A stretch of 64,000 bases of DNA from Brachionus manjavacas (GCA_019054805.1 JAHQIY010000002.1:7192001-7256000), one strand, 5' to 3'; counted from the stretch's first letter, positions 33,175-46,351 are shown. The notes: generated from the letters alone by a model not told the origin. Program-made: numbers and translations.

Positions 33175-33460
33175 TCGTGTTTTTTGAGACCTTTATCCTA
33201 CCATATTTTGGTTACTGCTCTTCGTTTTTATGCTATTTTTCAAAAGAAGCAATTTACAAATTAACTAAGAGTTGTTATATTTATATCATAAAACTTTTAA
33301 ATGTAAAGCTTGAACCGAACAGCTTTCATGAAATAAATGACAGCTTAGAAATGTATAGTCTTTATTCATTTCAGCATAGAATTTTTGAAAGGATGCTAAC
33401 TTTCTCTAATAAATGTCTTTTTTATTACAATTCACCTCTGAACTTAAAAGAAAATTAAAG
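33175..33460 (+). pseudogene. LINE reverse-transcriptase C-terminal fragment
   Basis: Reads FILPYFGYCSSFLCYFSKEAIYKLTKS, the stretch after the palm domain that is shared by CR1/Rex/Jockey-type LINE proteins, and continues to SFQHRIFERMLTF. The open frame covers about 93 codons and then stops. The catalytic part is absent. It lies between two inverted (GACTT)-type repeats. Confidence 0.6.
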
Positions 33461-33564
33461 AATGACTAAAGAAATTTGAATCATATTTTAAGAAAAAGCA
33501 ATAACTTAGTTGAACCTATGGCAAAATCAAAAAGTGGAGAAAAAACTTTGAATATTTTTTACTC

Positions 33565-33633
33565 AAGAATCAGAATTTTAAGTCATTGACTTGACTTGAC
33601 TTGACTTGAGACTTGTGACTTAAAAACAAATCT
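33565..33633 (+). repeat. (GACTT)-type repeat, forward partial copy
   Basis: Contains four consecutive GACTT units, then GAGACTTGTGACTTAAAAACAAATCTG-type sequence as at 14926-14978. Confidence 0.75.
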
Positions 33634-34742
33634 GTCAAGAATAATAAATTTCTTTGTGATTTAGAGATCAGTTGAAGTCTTCAACGTTTCAATTACTATT
33701 ACAAAATGTAAGCTTTCAATAACATAAATTTAATTTATATAGATTTTGTTTCATAATTTTACATATTTTAATCTTAACATTTTATATTTTTACATTTTAT
33801 TAATAATGAATTTAAATAAATGAAGTGTTAATCAGTCTTTTGAGGCATGGGCACTAGCCTGTTGATTAACCTTGAAATTATATTAATATATAAAACAACT
33901 CATTTGTAAAGGTTTGATCTTTCATTCTGTTTACTACAAAAAAGCTGGTGAATTTGAATGTAGCTCTTTTCTCTAACAGTTAATAGTTAAGAACTAAGCA
34001 TGCTTTTCATAAGAATTAAAAATTTGAAAACCGATCATGGATGTCAAGCTTTTAATTTGATTTTTAAATTGTTAAATATGCAATTTCTCATTATTCAAAT
34101 AAATAAAACATATTTTAAATTGAAAATTTAGGTATATAGAAGCTTTGAAAATGATGATTTTCATCTTTTTTGTCTTAATCTTTGAAAATTCCGTATTTTT
34201 GAGGCGCTTAACTTCATTCTTGAGAATTAAGCGCGACTATAAAAAAACTCGGAAATCGGAATCGGAATTTTTAGAAAAAATCTTCACAAATTTCTCTAAA
34301 ATTTCTTTTAAATACTTTAAAATTTAGTTGACTGGATTTAAAGCATATTAATTCAAAGTAGTCGCTTGTCCTCTTAATTTATATTAAATAATGAAGCTTT
34401 TATTCTCAATTCAAAATAAGGCTTTTGAGTAGAATTAAACTTTAGTAAAATTTGCTCTCACAACAAATCTGAATTAGAAAAAAAATTTTTGGTGATCTTT
34501 AAGTCTTTGGTAAATATTTAAATTGGCTTTGAGTCATTAAATTTAAAATAAATTAGCAAATAATGAATCTTTTTTTTTATTGAAATAACTAGAAAATGTT
34601 TATACCTTGAACAACTACCTCATTAAATAATGATTAAAGTCTCTGTATTTTAGCAAATGATAACTTTTAAAAAGTCAGAATGCAAAAATATCTAATCTAA
34701 CTTACAAAAACATAATATATCTATTTTTGAAAAATTGTCTTG

Positions 34743-37437
34743 ATGGAAACCAAAATTGGAAATCTGGAATTATTGCACAAGAAATCATGCTACTCTATAC
34801 CAGGAAAAATTACCCTGTCTTGGTCTGACTTAACAATTAGAGCTCAAATAAGTTCCAAAAAAAAACCCTTAAACATCTGTTCTGATTTTGAAGCTTATGA
34901 AACAATTCTGAATAAAGTTAAAGGAATTGTTGAGCCAGGAGAAATGCTCGCTTTGATGGGTTCAAGTGGAAGCGGAAAAACGACACTGTTAAATGCACTG
35001 AATTATTCTATCAGCGATACGTTGATGGTCGAGGGAAGAATAATGCTGAATGGTTGCAAAGCCAATCCTTTAAAAATGTCTATGGTATCTGGTTACATTC
35101 GGCAAGATGATCTTTTTTTTGGAACTTTAACTGTCAAAGAGCATCTTACTTTTCAGGCGATGCTTAGGATGGATAAAAACTTGTCTCGTGAATCAAAAAT
35201 GAAGCGAGTCAGTCAAGTGATACAAGAGGTAAAATTTAAACTTTTTTTATTTAGTTTTTTATCATTTTTTTCCAAGTTTAATCTGGATCGTAGTGCTCAT
35301 GTTAAAATCGGAATTCCAGGTAGATAAAAAAATAATTTCTCGAAAATTTTTAATTGTTAATTAAAAGGAAGGATAAAAGGAATTTCCGGAGGTGAAAAGA
35401 GACGACTGGCCTTTGCCTCTGAGGTTAACTAAAAATTTTCAAATATTAAATTTTTTTTTATTATGTTTAAAAAAGATTTTGACTGATCCGCTTATACTTT
35501 TTTGTGATGAACCTACCAGTGGTTTAGGTATTTGAAAATAAAGGAAATTTTTATAGATTTTCATTTTGGTTCTAGACTCAAAAATGGCCAAATCAATTGT
35601 TTACTATCTTAAAAAGTTAACTAATAGAGGAAAAACAATCATTTGCACGATTCATCAGCCTTCTAGTGAAACATTTGCTATTTTTGACAAGTAATCTAAA
35701 AAGATTAACTTATTAATTTTATATTTTAAATTTAAATTAATTCTTTATTTTTCTAAATCATTCTAAAAAGAATATGTTTGCTTTCGCAAACGAAAATGGC
35801 TTTTTTCGGCACTCGTGAAGAAGGACTAAAATTTTTTGAAGAAAAGTAAAAATTAAAATGCTAAGCAACTTTAATTTTAAAAAATTTTAATTTTAAAATA
35901 TTTTAAATTAGATTACATTTAAAATGTCCACCTTTAACCAATCCAGCTGATTTTTACATGGATAAATTAGGAGTCGACGTAAATGACATAACAAATAGTC
36001 GGGCTGAGATTCATGTAATTATTGAAAAAAAATAGTAACCAGATTTAAAAAATTAATTTAGAGTTACTGCGATAAATACGCCATTAGCGAATATAGTTTA
36101 GATTTAAGAGGAAAAATTGATTCAGTCAAACCTGAGCATTTTAGCTCACCTGCTAATTATACATCATACAAATCATCTTGGGTCGAGCAAATGACATATC
36201 TATTGCAAAGGTCATTTTTTAATTATATTAGAAATAGAAAAGTGGTTTTAAATGACATTTTAATGGTTATCGTAAGTTATTTAATTGTGAAAAAAATTCT
36301 AAATTAACTGAAGAATTAAGTTTTTGATGATTTTAAGGTCACCGCTTTATTAGGAGGCTCAATCTTCTACCAAACTGGTCAAACAAATTCATTCAATGAT
36401 TGTAAATTCAATCAGAAATCAATTAAGAATGTTTCATTTGCACTTTTTTACACAATCACTGTCAGTTTTATTTTTAGCATGCTGGCGGCAGTAATGGTAA
36501 TTTTCCTGATTTTTTGAAATTTTAAATTAAAAATAGATTAAAATCAGGCTTTTCCAAATGAAATACCAATTTATTACCGTGAACACAAGTCTTCAGTTTA
36601 TAGATCTGATACATACTATTTGTCTAAATTTTTAGTGGAAGTAATTTATTAACAAATATATATATTTATATATAAATAAATATTAAATTAAAAACAAATA
36701 TTTAGCTTCCTGTTTATATAATTTTGCCCACGATTCATGCAACTTTTTTTTATTACATGGTTGGATTTGATTGTGACAAAAATAGTTTTTGGGTGTTTTT
36801 GCTGACTGATATTCTCGTCTCGAATGCTGCGTTTTCATTAGGTATATTACACCAGATTCAATCAATTTAAAAAGTAAATATTGGTATTCTAAGGTCATAT
36901 ACTGTCTGTATCCACGTCTGATGCTAATTTTGCAATAAGTCTTACTTCACCATTAATTGCCATTCAAATGTTGTTCTCTGGTTTTTTTCTCACAAGAGCG
37001 TAATTCATTAATGAAATTTTAAATCAAAAACTTATAATTTAAATTCATAAGGGTAAGAACTCCGGTGTTTTTGTCTTTTATTAAATACGGGTCGATTTTT
37101 AACTACGGCTTTGATTTATTGATGTTGAATCAATGGGAAAATGTTAGCGAAGTTGAATGTGAATATGATATTGAATTGTTATGTTTTACAACAGGTGATT
37201 CAGTTCTTAATGAGGCAAACATTAGAGGGGTAAGAAGTCAACTAGTTTTAAAAAATAAATCATTTAATTTATTTTTTTTAGAGAAAAAAGATTGTTAATA
37301 TAATAATACTTTTTTTTTTGAATATTTTGTTCAGGTTATTGGCATATTTGATTTTATGGTATAAAGGGAGACAATCAAAAGTATCATATAATCAATTATT
37401 CAAAAAATTCAAAACAAAGTTAAACGTTAATGTTTGA
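34743..37437 (+). CDS. ABCG-family half-transporter, copy A (14 exons, intact)
   Basis: Exons: 34743-35228, 35277-35319, 35368-35423, 35476-35527, 35576-35690, 35771-35845, 35912-36014, 36062-36271, 36338-36496, 36548-36640, 36706-36841, 36894-36999, 37052-37229 and 37282-37437. All junctions are in phase and give 655 residues. The nucleotide-binding domain comes first: Walker [11 protein letters not shown]-loop [11 protein letters not shown], signature ISGGEKRRL, Walker [14 protein letters not shown] and H-loop CTIHQPSS. About six membrane segments follow (for example [20 protein letters not shown] and [12 protein letters not shown]). Domain order and length are those of the white/ABCG group, which act as dimers exporting lipids, pigments or xenobiotics; the substrate cannot be told. 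The donor after the signature exon is GTTAAC. Introns are 44-85 bp. It is one of three paralogs in this window. Confidence 0.95.
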
Positions 37438-38139
37438 TTCTTTTTATTTAATAAACTTTTTCAAATTCTATTAAATAAAAACCCATTTAAAAAAAATTTA
37501 CAAATATTATTATTAAAAAGTTAGATCAAACAAATTCTTAATGACTTTTTAGTAATCTAATGCCTTTGGGCAAAAGTGAATAAAATTCAATTAAAAATAT
37601 CTTAATTTTTGCTCTGCAAAAACTCAGCAATTTAGCAGGAAAATGCACGTAATTAAAAAGTGTTTTTCAACTGCGCAATTTAATTGCAGAGTTTTTGCAG
37701 ATCCTTATCTAACGCACGTGTTCAAAGAACACATTATTTAGTACGCACTTTACTTGTTTTACATTTTGATTTTCACTCTATTTTTAATGTTTATTTTAGA
37801 TGTTTGCAACAAAGTTATACTTTTAGGTTTGGCAAGTTGTTTGTAAAACACAACAACTTGAAGCATGTTGGCGTGAAAGCAAGTGAATATTTAAACGAAA
37901 TAACAAAAAAATAAATAAAACTGATAAAACTGATATAAAACTGATATAAAACTGATAAGGAAAAAAGGAAAATGCTTCGAAGATATATTATCTTAAACAT
38001 TTAATCCTAACTCTGATCTAATAGATACTGAAAAAGATAATGAAATAATTAGCTTTAATTTTGAATACCTCAAAAATTACAATTAGTGTAATTTCTAAAG
38101 CTTAAAAATTTACCAAGTAATTCCTTAATAGAAATCTCA
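37438..38139. other. spacer with a TGCAGAGT hairpin
   Basis: At about 37612-37706 an inverted pair (CTCTGCAAAAACTC and GAGTTTTTGCAG) brackets AATGCACGTAATT. These words match the inner arms of the foldback elements at 28.4 and 49.3 kb, so this may be the worn core of a third copy. The outer ends and target duplication are not recognisable. The open frame 37684-37914 has no family resemblance. Confidence 0.5.
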
Positions 38140-39665
38140 AAACTTTTTAATCTATCTCTGCTACGTGGTATTATTCCAAAATCATGGAAAACTGCGAACA
38201 TAACTATGATTCAAAAAATATGCATCTTCTCCACAAGATCCTTCAAACTACAGACCAATCAGTATAACAAGTTGCTAAGGAAAGTTACTTGAGCGTATAA
38301 TCTACACAAGACTCTACAATTTTTTAGAAAAAATTTTTTTACTTATCCAGGAACAATCAGGATTTAGGAAACATCGGCGAACTTCCGATAATCTTTACTT
38401 TTTGATTTAAATAATTGTAGAGTCATTTAATAGAAAGAAAAGAGTTTGTTCCCTTTTCTTTGATATTTCTAAAGCCTTTGATAGGGTTTGGCACGAAGGT
38501 TTAATTTATAAATTAATAAAAATAGATCCACCACAATACTTAATTAACTGGATTAGATCCTTCTTAGACTCAAGGACATTTACGGTTAATGTGAATGACC
38601 ACTTGAGCGACGAATATCAAATAATTGCAGATGTTGCTCAAGGCTCAGTAATTAGTCCTCTTTTATTTAGTATATATATTAATGACATCCCCAAAAAGAA
38701 ACAAAACAAATAACGAATACTCTCTGCTTTTCGCAGATGATCTAGTTGCATTCTTCATTTATAACAAAAAGGGGAACCTAGAAAATAAGATAAATAAATA
38801 CACTAACGAACTAGAACAATGGCTTATTAAATGGAAAATGAAGATATCAGTTGAAAAGTCATGTTCAGTAGTCTTCTCTAGGTACAAAAAAGAGAGTAAT
38901 AATCTAAACTTAAAAATTAATGGAAACAGAATAATGAACCAAAAAGAAATTAAATTTCTTGGTATAAAATTTGATTCTAAATTAATTTTTAATATACTAG
39001 TGGACGAAATTAAAGAACGCTGCAACAAAAGGCTAAATATTATTAAGATATTGTCAAATAAAAAATGGGGTCTCACTCAAAACACACTAGGAAATTTATA
39101 TAAATCTTTAGTCGGATCGATTTTAGACTATTCTTTTCCTTGCTTGAATTCATTTTAGAAAAAAATATAAAAAAGTTACAAGCAATTCAGAATACAGCAG
39201 TCAGATCTATCCTCAGATTAAAATATGATACTCCCTCCAGCATCATGCATCAGGAGGCTTTTAATAAACTTAAATTACTGACAGTCTCGAATCGACTTCT
39301 TGAGTTGAGTGAGAGATATGTTGGGACAGGACTGAGTAATTCCATTCCATTGGTTGTCAGACTGGTGGATGAATACAAAGAAGGTTTCGAATCGAGATTA
39401 ATTGAATACTCAATTGTGTAATTGTTACCTTACTAATTCCTCCTTTTTTCCTGAAACCTGAACTATGTAAACATGTGTCACATGTAACAATATATGTCTT
39501 CTAAACTTTCATTTTTTTTTAAGCTTATTTACTTTATTTTGATTTTTTTTATCTCAATTTTTAACTTATTTTTAATTTTTATTTTGATTTAGATTTTTTA
39601 AATTTATTCTGAAGGAGTCTTAGCTCGCTACCGAAAACAAACAAATAAAATAAATAAAATAATAA
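38140..39665 (+). mobile_element. CR1/Jockey-type LINE reverse-transcriptase relic with A-rich 3' end
   Basis: Across several frame breaks the reverse transcriptase can be followed in order: PKSWKTA (38180), NYRPISI (38250), EQSGFRKHR (38350), the fingers/palm motif FFDISKAFDRVWHEGL (38460), GSVISPLLFSIYINDIP (38645), the catalytic LLFADDLVAFF (38730) and the thumb region to about 39420 (LQAIQNTAVRSILRLKYD). The 3' end near 39640 is a run of AAATA units (AAATAAAATAAATAAAATAA), as in LINEs that prime on short A-rich repeats. Frame changes at 38690 and 39155 and a stop at about 38408 show it is dead, although the DD pair is kept. Confidence 0.88.
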
Positions 39666-40195
39666 CTAAAAGGATATGGATTTTCTAATATGTTCATTTT
39701 AGAACTTATGTTTTCTTTTCTTTTAGGCTTATTTATTTTATTGGCTACGTCCATTTTAGACGGCCGTTTCTATTTTGTGAAAGATATTTTAGAAATAAAA
39801 CAAAATCATCTTTTATTTAATTACGACGACATAACATCTGGCGACGAGGATAAAAAAGAACTAAATGAGCAAGGTTACAAAGGACACGATTTTAGATCAG
39901 ACAGTAGTGGGAACGACTACGGATTCTGGTGCAGGAAGCCAAACAAAAGAACAACAATCAAGACGAGAAGTTAGAAACAAATCAACAACAACGATGACAC
40001 ATAATTCAGTTACTTGTGGGCAATTTAGATATGCGGGTGATTGTGTTACGTTGGGACAGCGCTGGGAGACATGGCTTGAAAGGTTTAATCTTCACTTGTC
40101 AACCATGGATTTGGATGACTATCCGGCTAAAACAAAGGCTATATTTTTGATTCTGATTGGTGAAGAGTCCTATCAAGTTAATAAAAGTTAAAAGA
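39666..40195 (+). pseudogene. Ty3/gypsy-like gag fragment
   Basis: The frame 39865-40191 ends in CGQFRYAGDCVTLGQRWETW, followed by LERFNLHLSTMD and KTKAIFLILIGEESYQ, the start of a capsid domain of the gypsy gag type (an RWxxWxxRF-like block, then a helix with an LLxLxGEE-like motif). It is truncated after the first helices. The Asp/Gln-rich segment before it is low-complexity. It may be the 5' part of the same dead element whose reverse transcriptase lies at 45.2 kb; the hAT relic would then be a later insertion. Confidence 0.55.
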
Positions 40196-40788
40196 AAGAG
40201 GACAAGGACAAGGTTAAAAGTTTAGTCATTTTACTTGACTTGGTTTTAAGGAATATTTTTCAATTCTTAAAATTATCATAAAAGTTAAGCTTTTATTCTT
40301 AAGTTTTCAATTTTATTTAGAAAAAAATTTTAATGATGACTAGTTCTAATCCTCTCACAAAGGGTTCCTCAATCAAAATTCAACCTATTCTTCAATTAGG
40401 TTTTAGTGAAGTCCATTCTCACGGTATTTTTTGCATTTTAATTACTTTTTATTTCTTTTTTAACAATTTTTAATAAAGCAACTGATAAAAATATTGTTAG
40501 ACGGACGGCAATATGCAACTATTGTAGAAAATCAATATCTGAATCAGGAAACAATACATCAAACTTTATTCGTCATTTGAAAAAATGCGATCCAGAGACA
40601 TATACGGAGTACAAAAATTCAATCTCCTTAAAATTACGAACACCTTGCGACGTCGATTCAAAAAAAAAAATAACTCCAGAAACCATTAATTTTTTCATTT
40701 TCAAGTATCTAATTATAGATTGTTGTCTACCATACAGAATTGTTGAAATAGAAGGTATGATAATTTAGTTTTGTTCTAAAATTTTTTT

Positions 40789-40914
40789 TTAATTATGAAA
40801 TCTAATCTTCTTTTTTTTGCGCCATTTTTTCAAAAAAAAAATTTCTCTAAGGATCATTCTTTTTTATTTAGCAACAAAAAATGGCGCAAAAAAAGAAGAT
40901 TAGATTTCATAATT
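40789..40914. repeat. 40-bp-arm hairpin
   Basis: Left arm AATTATGAAATCTAATCTTC and on, through GCGCCATTTTT; right arm is its near-perfect complement, ending GATTTCATAATT, with a loop of about 45 bases. The arms contain GCGCCAT, unusual in this A/T sequence. It is probably a short non-autonomous element lying in the hAT relic. Confidence 0.75.
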
Positions 40915-40934
40915 AAAAACTTAACTTTAAATTA

Positions 40935-41085
40935 TAATTATGATAATTTAGTTTACCGAGCAGTGATAGGACTCTGGAAAAGAGTCAGAGCGAAGTGGTA
41001 CAAGTTCTACAGTGCTGGGGCAGAGAACATGCATCGCTTCTTATCTCTAATGGTAAATGTTGAAGTCAAGACCATGTGATTATAA
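40935..41085 (+). other. short G/C-richer stretch of unknown origin
   Basis: An in-frame segment (VYRAVIGLWKRVRAKWYKFY, SAGAENMHRFLSLMV) differs in base composition from its surroundings. No homologous family is recognised. It may be the end of another element. Confidence 0.3.
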
Positions 41086-44000
41086 GATTAAGATTCATGT
41101 TTAAAACAACATTTGAGAAAAAACTTTTTTCAATCGATATTATATACAATTATTGAAAAAAAATATTCAATGAAATAGATTTTAACGTAGAAAAGTAAGA
41201 CTTGATTGAAGAAAATAAAAATTTTGCGTAAACTCAGAGTGGCTCAAAAGACTCAAGTCTCATATCAAGTCCAAGTTCGGACTTTAATAAAAAAAAAATT
41301 ACCCGGACTAGGCCTTTAAGTAGGGACTTTTAAACAGCGCTTATTAAGTTTGATATTAAACACTTAAAGCACCAAAGATGCAAAAAGACTTTTTTCAGAT
41401 TTTTCTTCGTTCAAATTTAAATTAATTTATATGCTATAAGCACGATTTTTTCTTTTTCAGCTTAAAAATCGAATACATTTTTCAAAATTATAAGACTATT
41501 TTTCTAAGTACATTTTTTGTTGTAAAAACATTTAAGACTTCTAGAAGCTCTAAAACAAGAAAAATGACTCGTTTGATTTTGCAAATGCCTTTGTTAAATT
41601 TTACAATTAAAAGTTACAAATTTAAATAACAAAAAAAAGAAAAAATTATTAGTATTTAAAAGTTGGCAAATAATTTGACTCAGATCCTTGTTAAAAGTAC
41701 TTCTATCGAAAATTTTTAAAATAGAAAAAGTAAGATTTTTCAAATTTTGTATAAAAAAGAAGAATGCATTCCACAATTTGTGCTTTAATTAAAAATGTAT
41801 TTTTTAAGATATTTATATTAAGATTATTTTTATTTTACTTTCAATTTAAATTATGTTTCGAATAAATTTTTATTAAAAAAATGTAATTCCTTGATTATCT
41901 TCAAAAAGAGTCTTTTGGCATGTTAGATCCTTAAAGCGTGTTAATGATTTGTGATTTATTTTAAAGATTTTTTTTTACTTAACTTGAAAATTCCTATTAT
42001 AAAATTAAAAGTAAATTTAACTGCGAGTTCTAGGAATTTTATTGGGAGTTCGATTTTATATAAAAAAACTTCAAAATTAATAAAATTTTGAAAAATATAA
42101 AAATAAAAAAATAAAAAAAAAATTTAATTTTTTTAACATATCTTTAATTAATTTTCAGTTTTTTCTAGACTCAGCAGTAATTGTACATAAACTTTGACTA
42201 ATTATCTTCTCAATCTTCGATATCTTGTAAGTAATAATGATGCAAAAAATATTAAAACAATTTTTTTTAAGCATTTAGAAATTTTATGTCACTTATTAGC
42301 TATAAATGGATACCAACAACGAGATCGACTTATCTTAGCATGCAAAAGCATTACTTATCTTCGATTAATGATTTACTACGAAAATCATTAGCGTCTACAA
42401 AATACGTCTCTCTTACGCTTGACATTTGGACAGATAGAAGATTAAGATCATTTATTGGAATTACAGCTCTCATATCGACGAAAAATTTGACTTTAAAACA
42501 CTTGTATTAAGTGCAAACATACTTTTTTTAAAACTGGGGTTAATACTAAAAGAGTTGTGGAAAAAATAATCGACGAATTTAATTAAAGAAAAAAAATTCA
42601 CTTGTAAATAAAACTCCAGAATTTTTAAAGCAGTAAAGAAAGTCAAAGTTAAGTCATTTTACAAATTTCATAATTTTGATGAAAAAAATAAAAGCTTAAT
42701 ACCAAAAAAATTTAAATTGACCTAAATGTAATAAAACAGATTTAGATCAATATTATTTTTATGAAAATATCGTATTTTGAATGATTATATTTCAAAGTAG
42801 TTCCTTGACTTTGAAAATACTTTTAAATGACTTTTTTGCATGAATCGGTAGAGCTCAAAATTGAAAATTTTCAATTTACTATTTATAATATTTTAGAGAG
42901 AAGATTTTTAAAAAAGTGAGCGATTATGGCTCAAATATTGTGAAAATTGGAAAACTAATGGATTTAGGTTTTTAGATTCATTAATCATTATTTATATTTT
43001 ATTTTTTATTTTTTTTTTGGTTGGCGACGACGAATTTGATATTAATGAACAAATTAATAGTGATTCCGACTCAGATGAAAAAGATGATTTAAAAAGTTCA
43101 GAAGATGAATTAAACTCCGTTAGGGATGAAAATTCTGAATTATACTCAATTACAGATAACCCCCACCTACGATGCTTGCTCATTCAATTCAATTGGTAGT
43201 AAAAAAGAGTCTAAAGAAAGTAAATAATATTGGGAAGATAATCGGAAAATGTACAAAGATTGCTGCTAAATATTCAAAAAAGGATTTCGCTAATTATATC
43301 AATGAAAGAAAATACAAAGCTATTTCTTAGCCAATTAAAGTAAGATGAAACAGTGAGTTGAAATGTTTAAGGCGAATTTCAAAGATAAAACTATCTGACT
43401 TAAATGAAGCTCTCGAATTAGTCGATGAGAGAAATCTTCGTCTTAGTCAATCCGAAAGCTCCCGTCTTAACGACATTATTCAAATATAAGAACCTTTTGA
43501 ATTTGTCACAAATGAAATTCAAGGTTTGACATTACTAAAATTTTTAGAAAAAATTAATTTTTGTTTTTTGCAAGGTGAAAATTATTCAACTCTAAGCTTG
43601 GCTGTCCCGTCCATTTTTCAGCTTCTACAGCATTTAAGCAATTTCAAACCCGTTAATGAAAGTTTAAAATCGTTTATTACTGAGTTAAAAGAACAACTAT
43701 CAGATCGGTTTAAAAACATTTTTCAGCAATGCTACCGAGTAAAAGCAATGAACTGCAGGATATTGCATGGTACATTGCATCATTTCTTGATCCTCAATTG
43801 AAATTAAAATGGCTTGAAATTACAGAACTTGAGGATGTGGAAAAATCATTTTTTACAGAAATTTTAAAAGAACATCTTTTCAAAGAATGGAGTGTGATTA
43901 GGCAGAAAAAAACAAATGAAAGTCAACTTAGTCAAATTTTAATAAGCGAAAGAAATGACAGTGTCGAATCGTCTTTATTTAATAAAAGAAAACCCTTGAG

Positions 44001-44502
44001 CACAATTAGTAGTGATTCAGTATCAAGTTTATTAAAATCTCCATCTAAGCGCAGAATTTTTTAGTTTTATGAAAAACAATTCAAATAATAAAGCCGAAAT
44101 TAATGAACAAACAAAGTTTAAAGGAGAAATTGATGAACATGTCTGTATGGATTATGATCCAGATGTAGAATTAAAGACATTTTGGATTCAAAATCAATCA
44201 AGATTTCCTAGCCTATTCGAATTAGCATTAAAATTTTTGTCAATTCCAGCATCATCAGGACCAGTTGAGCAATCTTGAGGCAACAACATTATTATGTAAC
44301 AATTTTGAATTGCTAGATATTTAGTTATTTATTTAAATTATTATTTGTGGAAAAAAAAAGATTAAGATAATAAACTGATTATTAAGCAATTTTTATTTTA
44401 TATTCTAATTTATTATATTGAAGAAAGTACTTTAAATAAACTCAGGGATTCGATCAAGTCAAGTCAAATGAATTAACTTTAAAAAAAAATCTTAAAATCT
44501 GT

Positions 44503-45062
44503 CCTTTTGTGTCCTTTTCTACATTAGTAGAATATTCTGTCCTTTTGTGTCCTTTACTTAATTAAGAATAACTATACAACTATTCATTTAATTATATTTC
44601 TTTAATTTTTTTAATTATTACTATATTTAAATTTGAAATTCTCTATACAGTTTTTTAAATTAAGCAAAAAATTAATTTAAAATTTTTGAAATTAAAAGTA
44701 AGTAATTAAAAATTTAAAAAACATTCTAAAATGTTCTCAATAGTTATACATAGCCGGATCCCTGAACCAGGGCTTCGCCCCGGATCCCTTTTGCTTATCT
44801 CAGATTTTAAAAAATAATTTTTTTGTCCAAAATTTATGAAGTAAAATTAAAATGTTTTTTTATTTAGATACTCTTTAATCACGAATAAATTTTTTTTTCT
44901 ATAAAAACTAAATTAAAAAAAATTAAAAATTTAAAATTTTTTTTTATTATGAACACATAGTAAAGGACACTAAAGGACAATATTTAATTCTTTATTTAGT
45001 AAAGGACACAAAATGACCGAATATTCTTCTAATATAGAAAAGGATACTAAAGGTCATAAAAG
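44503..45062. repeat. foldback repeat with GTCCTTTTGTGTCCTTT arms and a G/C-rich palindromic core
   Basis: The left arm (44505-44565) has two units of CTGTCCTTTTGTGTCCTTT. The right arm (about 45000-45060) is the approximate complement, with AGTAAAGGACACAAAATGA. The centre holds CCGGATCCCTGAACCAGGG and CGCCCCGGATCCC (44755-44790). A related core (CCTTAACCAGGGATTCGCCCC) and a common GTCTATCCAT flank recur at 63.3-63.5 kb. Confidence 0.75.
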
Positions 45063-45190
45063 AATTTTTAGGATAAAATTCAAGCTCATTGTCTATCCAT
45101 GAAAGTCAAATAAGGGCTATGATTTGAATATGGTAAAATTGGAAATTATCCATAACTAAATTTTCAACTAAAGCTAAAAAGTCAAGACCT

Positions 45191-45690
45191 TTGACCACAA
45201 TCATCACACATATAAGGCTATATCGGTATAAACGGTTAAATATGGGGATGACTTCAGCTGCAGAGATATTTACCGAGGTGATACGTGAAATACAGGATAA
45301 GTGTCTATTCTGTCTCAACATGGCCGACGACATACTGGTTTTTAGCGTTGATGAAGAATCACACTGGGAACATTTACTTATGGTTCTTGCCTTACTCGAG
45401 GGTACAGGGATTGTGTTAAATGGCGAAAAATGTGAATTTTGTAAAAAGTGTAATGTTTACATTAGTACCCTTGGGCCCGTCTATCCGATCTTCTCGTAAG
45501 ACGTATTGGAGCAGCTATTTATGCTCCTTGTTAACTTAAACGCTCATAGTTAAGTTAATCAACTTTCCAGTGATATCGACAAAGATGTCGCTATATAACA
45601 AAAAGGAGGTTGTATTTTTTGGCATGGTGATATCTAAAGATGGGGTGGCACCAACTTTCGATTGATGCGAAGCTTTGAGGAATGCCATAA
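45191..45690 (+). pseudogene. Ty3/gypsy reverse-transcriptase fragment
   Basis: Reads RYKRLNMGMTSAAEIFTEVI, CLNMADDILVFSVDEESHWE (with the catalytic ADD motif) and LNGEKCEFCKK, the typical palm region of gypsy-group elements. After a disrupted stretch, KEVVFFGMVISKDGVAPTF (45604-45660) is the next conserved strand. No protease, integrase or terminal repeats are evident nearby, so it is a remnant. Confidence 0.88.
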
Positions 45691-46351
45691 GTAAATATTT
45701 TCGTAAATATTTTCGGCAATGAAAAAATCACCTTTTTTTTTTACTTTTAAACAATTTATTTGTTTTTCATTTGTTTATTTGTAACGAGCTAATGCTTCTT
45801 CAAAATAAAAAAATGTGAAAAAAAATTAAAAATAAACTTTAATAAGATAAGAAAATAAAAAGATTGATAATTCATTTAAATTAAAATTTATTAAACGTTG
45901 AAAAACTTGGTCTTGTCGGTTAGGTTAGGTTTCTGAACTATTAGTTCACCCAATTTTTTTGTTCACGTAAAGGTGAACCAAAATAGAATTAGGTGACCAA
46001 ATTTCAAATTATGTGAATGAAATGAATAACACTATTTAATAAATGAACAATTGAATTTAATATTTTTTTTTTTTGTAAATCGGTCTGTAGGTAGAAGATC
46101 TGAATTTGCTGCCTTTTTCTAATATTGGTGTTAAAAGATGTTTTGAAAAAAAAAGAATTGGAATTAAGTACTTTAAAATCCAAATACAATTCAAATAAAT
46201 CGTAGCTGTTTCTAGCGGTAAACTAAAATTAATTTGGATTAGCTTTTCACTTCCAAAATTTTTTCAAAATGGTAAATTTGTATTAATAAGTATTTTAATA
46301 AGTAAAAATTTAGATTAGATAAATGATTTGATTTAACAATATAAAATAGAT
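45691..46351. other. non-coding spacer, ABCG copy B 3' side
   Basis: No gene. Around 45935-46005 there is a compact imperfect palindrome (TTAGTTCACCCAA...TTAGGTGACCAA) with an inner GTTCACG/GGTGAAC pair, possibly a worn short element. Confidence 0.5.

Larger units (their letters stand above)
32674..34742. other. repeat-rich non-coding stretch upstream of ABCG copy A
   Basis: Apart from the repeats and the LINE fragment listed separately there is no coding sequence. The last 100 bp before 34743 (ACTTACAAAAACATAATATAT and what follows) are shared with the upstream region of ABCG copy C at 62.2 kb, so they probably belong to the duplicated gene unit and include its promoter. Confidence 0.6.
40480..44290 (+). 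mobile_element. hAT transposon relic with BED finger (ZBED-like), broken in many places
   Basis: In order on the plus strand: a BED zinc finger at 40495-40640 (ICNYCRKSIS, NTSNFIRHLKKC), and the hAT catalytic entry KYVSLTLDIWTDRRLRSFIG at 42398-42460. VSDYGSNIVK lies near 42920, the shifted LAHSIQLVVKKSLKK near 43165-43215, and WYIASFLDPQLKLKW at 43765-43815. It ends with the C-terminal dimerisation block FPSLFELALKFLSIPASSGP at 44210-44270. Multiple frameshifts, stops and a hairpin insertion at 40.8 kb make it non-functional. The 41.1-42.1 kb stretch in its middle has no coding character. Confidence 0.85.
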
